Position numbers and translations under genes: made by a program. Positions 24,153-32,964 of a DNA stretch of 64,000 nucleotides are shown piece after piece (the stretch's first letter is position 1; every line of letters begins with the position of its first letter). The DNA lies in NCBI GenBank assembly GCA_016209015.1, contig JACQWY010000018.1:1-64000 (forward strand), written 5' to 3'. Source of the stretch: Gammaproteobacteria bacterium. GTDB lineage: Bacteria; Pseudomonadota; Gammaproteobacteria; Ga0077536. Under the pieces are notes generated by a model. It was not told where the DNA came from. It saw only the letters and a list, made by a program, of their open reading frames with translations, and made no database searches.

Positions 24153-25925
24153 TCAATCCGTGCGGCGTGAACCCGCCAGATCAAACGCCAGGTCGCGCTC
24201 TGCCGCGAGCCATGGAATCAGGGCGACGCGACTCGCGAGCCCGTCCGTGACTTCGTGGATGAACGCTGCTTCGTACGCACCGCGCTGCACGAGCCGCGGC
24301 TCGCGCGTGCCGCTCGCGCGCAGCGACTGGTTGATCACCCACGCATACGGCGCGATGCCGGAGCGCTGCAGATCGGCCTGCAGACGTGCGGCTTCGTGCA
24401 CCGGCGTCGCCTCGGGCACGGTCACGATGAGCACCCGCGTGTAGTCGGGATCGCGCAGACTCGGCAGCAGGCGGCGGACGGCATCCGGCATGTCGCCGCG
24501 CGTGCGCATCACTTCGCGGTGATACGCTTCCGCCGCGTCGAGCAGGAGGATCGTGTGGCCCGTCGGCGCGGTGTCGAGCACGACGAAACACTCCCGGCCC
24601 TGCGCCACCGTCCGCGCGAACGCTCTGAACACTGCGATCTCCTCGGTGCACGGCGATCGCAGATCCTCCTCGAGCAGCGCGCGGCCCGCGGCATCGAGAT
24701 GTTCGCCGGCCTTCGCGAGCACTTCCGCCGCGTACTGCGCGACTTCGAGCGCCGGATCGATGCGCGACACCGTGAGGCCGGGAACCTTGCCCTCGATCGC
24801 GTTCGCGACGTGGGAAGCCGGATCCGTCGTCGACAGGATCACGGCGTGGCCGCGCCGCGCGAGCGCGACGGCGACGGCGGCCGCGATTGTCGTCTTGCCG
24901 ACACCGCCCTTGCCCATGGTCATGACGACGCCGTGACCGCCGGCCGCAATGTCGTCGATGAGCTCACCGAGACCCGGCAACTGCGCCGGCCCGGCGAGTT
25001 CCGGCAGCGCTGGCGGCGCGCCGGCGAGCTCCGGATGTACGACAGCGCGCAAGGCCTCGAGCCCGACGGTTCCCCGCGGCAGGAACGGCACCGTCGAGCG
25101 CGGCAGCGCCGCGAGCGCCGCCGGCATCGCGGCGAGCGCGTCTGTCGCGCGTGTCGACATCGCCGTGGCGATCGCGTCGTCCGCGAGCGCCGTCGTGTAG
25201 AGACCATTCACGACGAGCGCGAGGTTCGCGACGCCGAGTGCGGCGAGCTCGCCGCGCGTGCGTTCCGCTTCGCGCAAGGAGGATCGCTCCGGCCGGCTGA
25301 CCAGGACGACCGTCGTCTCCGCCGCATCCGAGAGGCGCGCGACGGTCGCGGCGTAGAGCGCCTTCTGCCGCTCGAGGCCGGCGAGCGGACCGAGGCAGGA
25401 AGCCCCGCCCGTCGAGGACGCGATGAAGCCGCTCCAGGCCGAGGGCAGGGTCAGCAGGCGGAGCGTGTGGCCCGTCGGCGCAGTATCGAAGATCACGCGA
25501 TCGAACGCGGCCGTCGCTTCCGGGTCGCCGAGCAGCTTCGCGAACTCGTCGAATGCCGCGATCTCCACGGTGCACGCGCCGGAGAATTGTTCCTCCATGC
25601 TCTGGATGGCGGCTGCGGGCAGGAGGCCGCGATAAGGCGCGACCATGCGTTCGCGATAGGCGTGCGCCGCGGCCTCCGGATCGATGTTCATCGCATGGAG
25701 GCCCGGGGCGCCCGGCACGGGCGTCGGCGTCTGCGCGAGCGTCACGCCGAGCACTTCGTCGAGATTCGAGGCCGGATCGGTACTGACGACGAGCACGCGC
25801 TCGCGGGCCTCGGCGCAGGCGAGAGCCGTCGCGCAGGACAGCGAGGTCTTGCCGACGCCGCCCTTGCCGGTGAAGAACAGGTAACGCGTGCTGGCGAGCG
25901 GCAGGCTCTGGCGCGTGCTCAGCAC
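24153..25925 (-). CDS. arsA: Arsenical pump-driving ATPase ArsA
   Basis: A 590-residue protein made of two homologous halves, each with a P-loop (GKGGVGKTS near residue 22 and GKGGVGKTT near 340) and a switch II DTAPTGHT motif. This is the normal length and layout of ArsA, the ATPase that energises As(III)/Sb(III) export. It accepts metalloid from ArsD and works with the membrane transporter, here an Acr3. The GTG start overlaps the arsD stop by a few bases. It is the last gene of the arsenic operon. Confidence 0.94.
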   Translation of the reverse strand: MLSTRQSLPLASTRYLFFTGKGGVGKTSLSCATALACAEARERVLVVSTDPASNLDEVLGVTLAQTPTPVPGAPGLHAMNIDPEAAAHAYRERMVAPYRGLLPAAAIQSMEEQFSGACTVEIAAFDEFAKLLGDPEATAAFDRVIFDTAPTGHTLRLLTLPSAWSGFIASSTGGASCLGPLAGLERQKALYAATVARLSDAAETTVVLVSRPERSSLREAERTRGELAALGVANLALVVNGLYTTALADDAIATAMSTRATDALAAMPAALAALPRSTVPFLPRGTVGLEALRAVVHPELAGAPPALPELAGPAQLPGLGELIDDIAAGGHGVVMTMGKGGVGKTTIAAAVAVALARRGHAVILSTTDPASHVANAIEGKVPGLTVSRIDPALEVAQYAAEVLAKAGEHLDAAGRALLEEDLRSPCTEEIAVFRAFARTVAQGRECFVVLDTAPTGHTILLLDAAEAYHREVMRTRGDMPDAVRRLLPSLRDPDYTRVLIVTVPEATPVHEAARLQADLQRSGIAPYAWVINQSLRASGTREPRLVQRGAYEAAFIHEVTDGLASRVALIPWLAAERDLAFDLAGSRRTD

Positions 25926-26278
25926 GTGCCGGGCTCGCAGCCGCAGCCGCCCGAGGCGCGCGTCGGACTGCCGAGCAGGGGAATGCCGAGCTTCGCCGTC
26001 AGCTCGGATCGCGCCGGATAGCTGCCGGTCGAGAACACCGCGCCGTCGACGAGGATCACCGGCAGACGATCCATGCCTGCTTCCATCGCCTTCAGCACGA
26101 GGGGATTCGCGGCGAAGGCCTGCGGCTCCTGGCCGAGATTGTGGCGGACGACCTCGACGCCGTGATCCGCCGCCCATTTCAGATCCGAGGCGAATTGCGC
26201 GAGCACGGGATCCACGTCGACGCCGCACACGCCGGTGGAACAACACATCGCGGGATCGAACACTTCGACTTTGTGCAT
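25919..26278 (-). CDS. arsD: Arsenic metallochaperone ArsD
   Basis: A 119-residue protein with the diagnostic Cys12-Cys13 and Cys18 site (DPAMCCSTGVCG), which binds As(III)/Sb(III), and a C-terminal cysteine group (GGCGCEPGTC). ArsD passes the metalloid to ArsA and can weakly repress the operon. GAGGAGGAGTC precedes the ATG, and the gene overlaps arsA, consistent with their partnership. Confidence 0.95.
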   Translation of the reverse strand: MHKVEVFDPAMCCSTGVCGVDVDPVLAQFASDLKWAADHGVEVVRHNLGQEPQAFAANPLVLKAMEAGMDRLPVILVDGAVFSTGSYPARSELTAKLGIPLLGSPTRASGGCGCEPGTC

Positions 26279-26287
26279 GACTCCTCC

Positions 26288-27361
26288 TCAGACCGGGCGG
26301 GCCTCGTACCAGCCCTTCGTTGCATTGACGACTTTCACCACGAGCAGCATCACCGGCACCTCGATGAGCACGCCGACGACCGTCGCGAGCGCGGCGCCGG
26401 ATTCGAAACCGAACAGGCTGATGGCGGCCGCGACCGCGAGCTCGAAGAAATTCGAGGCGCCGATGAGCGCCGACGGACACGCGACCTCGTGCTTCTCGCC
26501 GAGCCGGCGATTGAGCCAGTAGGCGAGCGCGGAATTGAAGAACACCTGGATCAGGATCGGCACCGCGAGCAGGCCGATGACGAGCGGCTGGCGCAGGATC
26601 GCCTCGCCCTGGAACGCGAAGAGCAGCACGAGCGTCGCGAGCAGCGCGGTGATCGACCACGGTCCGACTTTCGCCATCGCCGCGTCGAACGCGGCCTGGC
26701 CGCCCGCCAGCAGGCTGCGCCGCCAGAGCTGCGCGATGACGACCGGGATGACGATGTAGAGCACGACTGACGTGAGCAGCGTCGCCCAGGGCACGGTGAT
26801 CGACGAGATGCCGAGCAGGAGGCCGACGAGCGGCGCGAACGAGAACACCATGATCGTGTCGTTCAGCGCGACCTGCGAGAGCGTGAACAGCGGATCGCCG
26901 TTCGAGAGCCGGCTCCACACGAAGACCATCGCCGTGCACGGCGCGGCTGCGAGCAGAATGAGGCCCGCGATGTAACTGTCGAGCTGATCGGCGGGCAGCC
27001 ACGGTGCGAAGACGTTGCGCACGAACAGCCAGCCGAGGAAGGCCATCGAGAACGGCTTCACGAGCCAGTTCACGAAGAGCGTGACGCCGATGCCGCGGAC
27101 GTGCTGGCGGACTTCGTGCAGCGCGCCGAAATCGACCTTCACGAGCATCGGGATGATCATCACCCAGATGAGGAGACCGACCGGCAGGTTGACCCTCGCG
27201 ATCTCGAGCCGGCCGATGGCCTGGAACAGAGCCGGCGCGAGCTGCCCGGCGGTGATCCCGGCGACGATGCAGAGGAAGACCCACACCGAGAGATAGCGCT
27301 CGAAGACGCTCATCGGCGCGCCGGCCGCGGCTTTGATCGTGACTTCACATCGGGCGGACAT
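26288..27361 (-). CDS. acr3: Arsenite efflux transporter, Acr3 family
   Basis: A 357-residue polytopic protein with about ten membrane segments. Family marks include SVFERYLSVWVFLCIVAGI at the start, the essential cysteine in AAAPCTAMVF and GASNFFELAVA. It expels As(OH)3 from the cytoplasm, assisted here by ArsA/ArsD. ATG 27361 has GGAG 7 bases before it and overlaps the arsC end by 17 bases; the internal ATG at 27313 lacks a ribosome-binding site but matches where many homologues begin. Confidence 0.94.
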   Translation of the reverse strand: MSARCEVTIKAAAGAPMSVFERYLSVWVFLCIVAGITAGQLAPALFQAIGRLEIARVNLPVGLLIWVMIIPMLVKVDFGALHEVRQHVRGIGVTLFVNWLVKPFSMAFLGWLFVRNVFAPWLPADQLDSYIAGLILLAAAPCTAMVFVWSRLSNGDPLFTLSQVALNDTIMVFSFAPLVGLLLGISSITVPWATLLTSVVLYIVIPVVIAQLWRRSLLAGGQAAFDAAMAKVGPWSITALLATLVLLFAFQGEAILRQPLVIGLLAVPILIQVFFNSALAYWLNRRLGEKHEVACPSALIGASNFFELAVAAAISLFGFESGAALATVVGVLIEVPVMLLVVKVVNATKGWYEARPV

Positions 27362-27776
27362 GGGCGGTCTCCGGCAGGTCGAGTGCTTCGCGAACTGCGG
27401 CGACGAGCCGCAGGCGGATGTCGTCGCGCACCGCCACGAAGCTCGCGAGCGGCTCGCCGTGGGGATCGTGGAACGGCACGTGGATGCGGTGCACGGGCCG
27501 CGGAAAAACCGGGCAGGTCTCCCTCGCGTTGTCGCAGACGCTGACGACGAGCGCGATGTCCTCGTCCATCACGCTCGTGACGTCCTTCGGATGCAGGCCG
27601 TCCGTCGGCAGGCCTGCGAGGCGCAGGGCCTCGATCGCCCCGTCGGCGACTTTCGGTTGCGGTTGCGTGCCCGCCGAGATTGCACGCACCCGGCCGGCGA
27701 ACACGTGGTTCAGTATCGCCTCGCCCATTTGCGAACGACAGGAGTTGCCGGTGCAGAGCACCAGGACAGTCGGCAT
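27345..27776 (-). CDS. arsC: Arsenate reductase ArsC, low-molecular-weight phosphatase fold
   Basis: A 143-residue protein with the P-loop CTGNSCRS and downstream cysteines in VSVCDNARETCPVF, matching the thioredoxin-coupled (Staphylococcus-type) arsenate reductases. It reduces As(V) to As(III) for export. I start it at ATG 27776, which opens directly with PTVLVLCTGNS; longer readings would run into the ArsR gene. It lies 5 bases after arsR. Confidence 0.92.
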   Translation of the reverse strand: MPTVLVLCTGNSCRSQMGEAILNHVFAGRVRAISAGTQPQPKVADGAIEALRLAGLPTDGLHPKDVTSVMDEDIALVVSVCDNARETCPVFPRPVHRIHVPFHDPHGEPLASFVAVRDDIRLRLVAAVREALDLPETAHVRPM

Positions 27777-27781
27777 CCCGC

Positions 27782-28165
27782 TCAACGGCGCACCACCCTG
27801 CGTTTCACGGACGGCTTCTTCTTCGTCGTCTTCTTCGCAACCATCGCCGGCGTGCAGGAGGCCCTCGCGCACGAACCGCCATCACCGGCACAGCAATTCT
27901 CCGTGAGGAAGCCGAGCAGCTCGTTCATCGTCGCGTAGTTCGCGCAGTAGTAGATGAACCGTCCCTCCTGCCGCGGCTCGATGAGCCCGGCATGGACGAG
28001 CTCCTTCAAGTGGAAGGACAGCGTCGCCGGCGCGGTCGCGACGTACTCGGCGATCTGGCCGACCGCGAGTCCCTGCGCGCCCGCGACGACGAGGCGCCGG
28101 TAGATCTCCAGACGCGTGGCCTGGGCGAGCGCACCGAGCGCTGCGACTACGTATTTCGTTTCCAT
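27782..28165 (-). CDS. arsR: ArsR-family repressor
   Basis: A 127-residue winged-helix protein (LGALAQATRLEIYRRLVVAG, TAPATLSFHLKELVHAGLI, EGRFIYYCANY). The usual ELCVC metal site in helix 4 is absent; instead cysteines occur in NCCAG and SCARASC near the C-terminus, as in ArsR proteins with C-terminal As(III) sites. A Lys/Arg-rich tail follows. The palindrome at 28166-28185 touches the ATG and is the expected operator. Confidence 0.92.
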   Translation of the reverse strand: METKYVVAALGALAQATRLEIYRRLVVAGAQGLAVGQIAEYVATAPATLSFHLKELVHAGLIEPRQEGRFIYYCANYATMNELLGFLTENCCAGDGGSCARASCTPAMVAKKTTKKKPSVKRRVVRR

Positions 28166-28185
28166 GATTCGAGTTTATTCGAATC
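28166..28185. promoter_or_regulatory. ArsR operator palindrome
   Basis: GATTCGA-GTTTAT-TCGAATC: seven-base perfect arms around six bases, starting at the base next to the arsR ATG. It is AT-rich within GC-rich surroundings. ArsR sites commonly contain such TTCGAA-like inverted repeats over the promoter. It should control the arsR-arsC-acr3-arsD-arsA operon and possibly the divergent gene at 28312. Confidence 0.75.
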
Positions 28186-28311
28186 GTCGAAGCCTCGCAA
28201 GCCGCGCGGCCCCGTGTATCCATTCCGGGCCGCGGCACGTCTATCCGTGCAGGCGGACCGGGGCGGCCTTTCCAGACCGCGTGCCCGCCACTCGAGAAAC
28301 AGGAGCTCTCA

Positions 28312-29649
28312 ATGATCATTCAAGGCTTTCCGAAAGTACGTCGCCGCCTGCTCGCGGCGACAGTCGCCGCGGCGCTCTGCGGCACCTCTTCACCGAGTCA
28401 CGCGCTCAATGGGACGTTCATGCCGGCGTTCGGGCCGCGCGCCATGGGAGCGGGCGGCGTCGGTGTGGCCATGCCGCAGGATCGGATGGTGATGGCGGTC
28501 AATCCGGCCGGTATTGCGCTGGTAAGTCCCGGGATCGATGTGGATCTCACGTTGTTCGCACCGCATCGCGAGGGTACGGTCGACTGCCGGGGCATCGGAG
28601 GCTGCGACACCGCGGTGCACTCCGAATCGAGTCGCGGCCGGTTCCTGGTCCCGGGCTTCGGCTACAGTCATCGCTTCGGCGAAGCGCTCACGGCCGGGGT
28701 TGCGTTCTACGCCAACGGTGGCATGAACACGAGCTACGACCGCGCCCTCTATGACGAGGCGGCCTTTCGCATCATGGGCGCGAGGCCGGGGACGCCCGGC
28801 TTCCCGCCGCGTGGAAAAATCGGCGTCGACTCGAGCCAGGCGGTGATCTCCCCGACACTGGCCTATCGTCTCACGCCGGGTCTCGCGCTCGGCATTTCAC
28901 CTCTGCTCTCGATCCAACGGTTCAGCGCCCGCGGCTTCGCGAGCTTCGGGCCGTTGTCGAGCGATGCCTCGAGCCTTTCCGGCCGGGGCAATGAATACGT
29001 CCTCGGTGGCGGAGTGCGGATCGGCGCGATTTACGAGCTGCAGCCGGGCCTGCGACTCGGCGCGCAGTTCACGAGCCCGCTCTACATGCAGCGTTACACG
29101 AAGTACAACGGCCTGTTTGCAGGCAATGGCAGCATGGACAGCCCGGCGCACTGCACACTCGGCATCGCCTGGTCCCCGGTGCCGGCGCTCACGGTGGGCT
29201 TCGATGTCCAACGCGTGTTCTTCGGAGACATCGAGGCCCTCGCGAACAGACCTGTTTCCGGCCCCGAACTGGCAGGCGCCATCACACCCGCGCGGATGCT
29301 CGGCGGCAGCAAAGGCTTCGGCTTCGGCTGGACGAACGAGACCGTGTACAAGCTCGGCGCGATCTACCAGCCCGACGCACGCTTGACGCTGCGTGCCGGC
29401 TGGAACCATACACCGTCGGTCATCCCCGAGAGCTCGGGACTGTTCGGGCCCATCATGCCGAGCATCATGGAAGACCATCTCGCCGCGGGTTTGAGCTGGC
29501 GCCTCGACAATGGCCACGAGATCACGTTCGGCTACATGCATGCGCTCGGCAATACGCTCGAGGCGCGACACACGGCATTCTTCGGTGCCGAGGCGGATAC
29601 CTGGGCCTCGACGGACTCCTTCGACTTCGGCTACAGCTGGAAATTCTGA
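28312..29649 (+). CDS. FadL/OmpP1-family outer-membrane transporter
   Basis: A 445-residue outer-membrane protein: signal (LLAATVAAALCGTSSPSHA), then the FadL-like plug region with NPAGIALVSPGIDVDLTLFAPHR, many beta strands and a terminal aromatic residue (FDFGYSWKF). Family members bring fatty acids, alkanes or aromatics across the outer membrane. It is divergent from arsR and upstream of hydrocarbon-oxidising genes, so hydrocarbon uptake is likely. AACAGGAGCTCTCA provides the ribosome-binding site. Confidence 0.86.
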   Translation: MIIQGFPKVRRRLLAATVAAALCGTSSPSHALNGTFMPAFGPRAMGAGGVGVAMPQDRMVMAVNPAGIALVSPGIDVDLTLFAPHREGTVDCRGIGGCDTAVHSESSRGRFLVPGFGYSHRFGEALTAGVAFYANGGMNTSYDRALYDEAAFRIMGARPGTPGFPPRGKIGVDSSQAVISPTLAYRLTPGLALGISPLLSIQRFSARGFASFGPLSSDASSLSGRGNEYVLGGGVRIGAIYELQPGLRLGAQFTSPLYMQRYTKYNGLFAGNGSMDSPAHCTLGIAWSPVPALTVGFDVQRVFFGDIEALANRPVSGPELAGAITPARMLGGSKGFGFGWTNETVYKLGAIYQPDARLTLRAGWNHTPSVIPESSGLFGPIMPSIMEDHLAAGLSWRLDNGHEITFGYMHALGNTLEARHTAFFGAEADTWASTDSFDFGYSWKF

Positions 29650-29666
29650 GCAGGAAATCGTGTCCA

Positions 29667-29687
29667 GGCCTCGTCGTTCGCGAGGCC
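29667..29687. terminator. Hairpin between converging genes
   Basis: GGCCTCG and CGAGGCC (perfect 7-base arms) with a 7-base loop, 17 bases after the FadL-like stop and 70 before the sigma-factor stop. No T-run follows on either strand, so termination is only a possibility. Confidence 0.35.
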
Positions 29688-29756
29688 GGGATGGTGCACT
29701 GGCGTATCAGGAAACGTGCGGAAACGCCGACCGGGCGCGCATGGCGATGTCCCGGA

Positions 29757-30317
29757 TTACGACCTGGAACAGCGGAACACGCTGTCACCGTCGCGATAGA
29801 AATTGCACTGCTTCGCCAGTGCGTCCCGAAGCCGCTGCCGCGCCCGGTGAACGCGGATTTTCGCGGTTGCGAGCGTACAGCCAATCGCGTCGGCGACTTC
29901 GGCCGCACTCAGGCCCTCGAGGTCATACAGGATGAGTGCGGCGCGATAGTCCGGCGGCAGGCCGTCGATCACCTCGCGCACGCAGGCGTTCATCTCGTCG
30001 ACTATCATCCGGTCGTCCAGCGCGGGGTTGTCGTCGACGACCGAATCCGCCTCCTCGAAATCCACGATCGCGAGCTTGCGCTCCGGTCGCCGCAAATGGT
30101 CGATGGCAACCCGCGTCGCGATCGAAAATGCCCAGGTGCGCAGTCCCGACCGGCCCTCGAACGCGGGCAGCCCGCGCTCGATCCGGATCAGCGTCTCCTG
30201 CAGCAGATCCTCCGCGAGCGCAGGGTCCCGCACCTGTCGCTCGAGGTAGCGCAGCAGGGCGGCCGAATGCTCGGCCGCCACCGCTGCGAAATCCGGGATG
30301 TTCGCAGCCGGAGTCAT
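29757..30317 (-). CDS. Sigma-70-family (ECF-like) RNA polymerase sigma factor
   Basis: A 186-residue protein with region 2 (RYLERQVRDPALAEDLLQET, TWAFSIATRVAIDHLRR) and region 4 (LPPDYRAALILYDLEGLSAA followed by TLATAKIRVHRARQRLRDAL). It has no region 1 or 3, the ECF layout. The C-terminus adds NFYRDGDSVFRCSRS. There is no neighbouring anti-sigma gene. Instead it overlaps the AhpD-like gene (TGATG), which suggests that a cysteine-based or arsenic-linked signal may set its activity. That idea is inference from position. Confidence 0.86.
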   Translation of the reverse strand: MTPAANIPDFAAVAAEHSAALLRYLERQVRDPALAEDLLQETLIRIERGLPAFEGRSGLRTWAFSIATRVAIDHLRRPERKLAIVDFEEADSVVDDNPALDDRMIVDEMNACVREVIDGLPPDYRAALILYDLEGLSAAEVADAIGCTLATAKIRVHRARQRLRDALAKQCNFYRDGDSVFRCSRS

Positions 30318-30598
30318 CAGCAACAGGATTTTCCGCCGGCCGCCGCCGCGGGGCTGCAGCCGCCCGCCGCGGCTGCAGGCGCAGCGCCGGCAAGCGCGGT
30401 CGAGGCCGCCTCCAGAACCTTGCCGGCCGGCACGCGTTTGATTTGATCGGCGAGCTCGATCGCCGCGGCGATCTCCGCGTCGTTCAGGCCGGCTCGCCGG
30501 GATTCGGCGACGTGGTATTCGATGCACGGGACGCAATTCGAGGCGAGCGCCGCGCCCAGGGCGACGAGCTCGCGATCACGGTGACTCAAGGTGCTCAT
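30317..30598 (-). CDS. AhpD-like/carboxymuconolactone decarboxylase family protein
   Basis: A 93-residue protein with the redox motif ASNCVPCIEYHVAESRRAG (CXXC plus nearby Glu and His) of AhpD-type enzymes, then an Ala/Gly-rich tail ending with SCC. AhpD proteins are thiol peroxidase partners; small ones like this often sit near arsenic methylation genes. It is divergent from arsM and coupled to the sigma factor. The cysteine-rich tail (GGCSP, KSCC) could bind As(III). Confidence 0.82.
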   Translation of the reverse strand: MSTLSHRDRELVALGAALASNCVPCIEYHVAESRRAGLNDAEIAAAIELADQIKRVPAGKVLEAASTALAGAAPAAAAGGCSPAAAAGGKSCC

Positions 30599-30805
30599 GT
30601 GTGTCGTTTCCTTTGCTGTGAATGAAATCCGGGCGCCTGGCCGGCCTTGCCGCCGGACCACCGCCCTTATTGCCTTGGACGGGCTCGCACACCCGAACGA
30701 TACACATGGCGCAGCGCCCCGGCTTGATCCGCCCCGGCATCCTGACGATAATACGAGAACTATCGAAATATTGAATCCCCACCGCCGCGACGACAGGAGC
30801 ACCCC

Positions 30806-31639
30806 ATGAACCAGCCCGACATCAAGGACATCGTGCGCGAGAAATACGCGGAGGCCGCCCGCGAGGTCGCGGCCGGCGGCAGGGGCTCCTGCTGCGGCGG
30901 CACGCCGACCGCGTTCCGCGATTGCGCGCCCATCACCGGCAATCTCTACGCCTCGGACGAGCTCGGCGCGATCCCGGAAGCGGCCGCCGCGGCCTCGCTC
31001 GGCTGCGGCAACCCGACGGCGCTCGCGGCGTTGACGCCGGGCGAGACGGTGCTCGATCTCGGCTCGGGCGGCGGCATCGACGTACTGCTCTCCGCGAAAC
31101 GCGTGGGACCCACCGGCAAAGCCTACGGGCTCGACATGACGGACGAGATGCTCGCGCTCGCCCGCGAGAACCAGCGCCAGGCGGGCGTGACGAACGTCGA
31201 ATTCCTGAAAGGCGAGATCGAGCACATCCCGCTGCCCGCGAACGCGGTCGACGTGATCATCTCGAACTGCGTGATCAATCTCTCGGGCGACAAGGACCAG
31301 GTCCTGCGCGAAGCGTTCCGCGTGCTGAAGCCCGGCGGGCGCTTCGCGGTCTCGGACGTCGTGACCGAGGGCGAGGTGCCGGACGCCGTGCGCGCCAGCA
31401 TGCTCGCCTGGATCGGCTGCGTCGCCGGGGCGCTCGATCGCGACGAGTACCGCGCGAAGCTCGAAGCAGCGGGCTTCACCGACGTCGACATCGAGCCGAC
31501 GCGCGTCTACCGCACGGCGGACGCGCGCACGCTGCTCGCCGAGAAAGGCCTCGATGCCGATGCGCTCGCGCCGCTCGTCGACGGCAAGTTCATGAGCGCG
31601 TTCATCCGGGCGCGCAAAGCGGGGAGCTGCTGCGGCTGA
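30806..31639 (+). CDS. arsM: Arsenite S-adenosylmethionine methyltransferase ArsM
   Basis: A 277-residue enzyme with SAM motif DLGSGGGID (84-92) and the conserved arsenic-binding cysteines C67 (LGCGNP), C155 ([10 protein letters not shown]) and C205 (IGCVAG). Extra CC pairs stand at both ends (SCCGG, SCCG). It methylates As(III) to mono-, di- and trimethyl forms, complementing the export operon at 24153-28165. ACAGGAGCACCCC precedes the ATG. The 207-base gap to the divergent AhpD-like gene holds an AT-rich stretch (30746-30775) suited to promoters. Confidence 0.94.
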   Translation: MNQPDIKDIVREKYAEAAREVAAGGRGSCCGGTPTAFRDCAPITGNLYASDELGAIPEAAAAASLGCGNPTALAALTPGETVLDLGSGGGIDVLLSAKRVGPTGKAYGLDMTDEMLALARENQRQAGVTNVEFLKGEIEHIPLPANAVDVIISNCVINLSGDKDQVLREAFRVLKPGGRFAVSDVVTEGEVPDAVRASMLAWIGCVAGALDRDEYRAKLEAAGFTDVDIEPTRVYRTADARTLLAEKGLDADALAPLVDGKFMSAFIRARKAGSCCG

Positions 31640-31643
31640 ACGC

Positions 31644-32825
31644 ATGACGCCGGCGCGTGCCCTGCCTGGCGCGATCTGGGCACTCGGCTTCGTGAGCCTC
31701 CTGATGGACGTCTCCTCCGAGATGATCCACAGCCTGCTGCCGGTGTTCCTGTATTCGGCGCTCGGCGTCGGCACGGCCGTCATCGGCATGATCGAAGGCG
31801 CGGCCGAGGCGACCGCGCTCATCGTGAAAGTGTTCTCGGGCGTCGTGTCCGATTACTGGGGCCGGCGCAAACCGGCGGCGCTCGCCGGCTACGCGCTCGG
31901 CGCGCTGTCGAAGCCGCTGTTCGCGCTCGCGACGGGTCCGGGCATGGTCGTCGCGGCGCGATTGATCGATCGCGTCGGCAAAGGGATCCGCGGTGCGCCG
32001 CGTGACGCGCTCGTCGCGGATCTCGCGCCGCCCGGGCTGCGCGGGGCGGCGTTCGGCCTGCGCCAGGCGCTCGATACGATCGGCGCGTTCCTCGGCCCGA
32101 TGCTCGCCATGGCCCTGATGCTCGCGTGGTCCAACGATTTCAGAGCGGTGTTCCGGGTCGCGGTGATCCCGGGCATGTGTGCCGCGCTGCTGCTCGCCGT
32201 CGCCGTCCGCGAACCTGCGCACCCGGCCGGGCGCGAGCGTGTCCAGCCCCTGCGCCGCGCTGCGCTGCGCGCGCTGAGCGCCGGCTACTGGCGCGTCGTC
32301 GCGCTGGGCGCGGTGTTCACGCTCGCCCGTTTCTCGGAAGCCTTCCTCGTGCTCCGCGCCCGCGACGGCGGGCTGCCGATCGCCTATGCGCCGCTCGTGC
32401 TCATCGGCATGAACGTGGTGTATGCGGCCGCGGCTTATCCCTGCGGCAAGCTCGCCGACCGGGTGAGCCACACGCGTCTGCTGGTCGCGGGCATTGCGGT
32501 GCTCGTCCTCGCGGATGCGGCGCTCGCTTACGGGGATCGCTGGTATTTCGTCGCTCCGGGTATCGCGCTATGGGGCCTGCATCTCGCGATGACGCAGGGC
32601 CTGCTCGCGACGATGGTCGCGGCCACCGCCCCCCCGGCGTTGCGCGGCACGGCGTTCGGCCTGTTCAATCTCGTGAGCGGAATCGCAATGTTGGTCGGGA
32701 GCACGGGCGCTGGGTTGCTTTGGGAGCGCTATGGCGCGTCCGCGACGTTCCTGGCCGGCGGCGCTTTCGCTGCGGGTGCTCTAGTGCTGACGATCATCAG
32801 GCGTCCCTCCCGCGTTGCGTCGTGA
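31644..32825 (+). CDS. Major facilitator superfamily transporter
   Basis: A 393-residue protein with about 12 membrane segments and the MFS loop 2-3 motif SDYWGRRKPAAL. It begins LLMDVSSEMIHSLLPVFLYS, a pattern of a small MFS subgroup often encoded near resistance genes. It lies 4 bases after arsM on the same strand, so export of methylated arsenicals or a related compound is plausible. The substrate is not shown by the sequence. Confidence 0.82.
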   Translation: MTPARALPGAIWALGFVSLLMDVSSEMIHSLLPVFLYSALGVGTAVIGMIEGAAEATALIVKVFSGVVSDYWGRRKPAALAGYALGALSKPLFALATGPGMVVAARLIDRVGKGIRGAPRDALVADLAPPGLRGAAFGLRQALDTIGAFLGPMLAMALMLAWSNDFRAVFRVAVIPGMCAALLLAVAVREPAHPAGRERVQPLRRAALRALSAGYWRVVALGAVFTLARFSEAFLVLRARDGGLPIAYAPLVLIGMNVVYAAAAYPCGKLADRVSHTRLLVAGIAVLVLADAALAYGDRWYFVAPGIALWGLHLAMTQGLLATMVAATAPPALRGTAFGLFNLVSGIAMLVGSTGAGLLWERYGASATFLAGGAFAAGALVLTIIRRPSRVAS

Positions 32826-32964
32826 CGCGGCGGCAGCGGACCGGCAACCGATCTGCAGAACGCATTTCTGCGTCGCAATATCCGCGGCCGCTTGATCACC
32901 GTCAAAGGCGCGGGCAGTGCGTCACGTAGGGTCTGGCGCTCTCGAATCGACGGAGAGCTCCGCC

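Noticed and set aside
24153-27284. Single 1043-codon minus-strand frame covering arsA and beyond
   Set aside because: Only the last 590 codons are ArsA; the upstream part is the wrong frame of arsD and acr3. I take the GTG at 25925 as the start.
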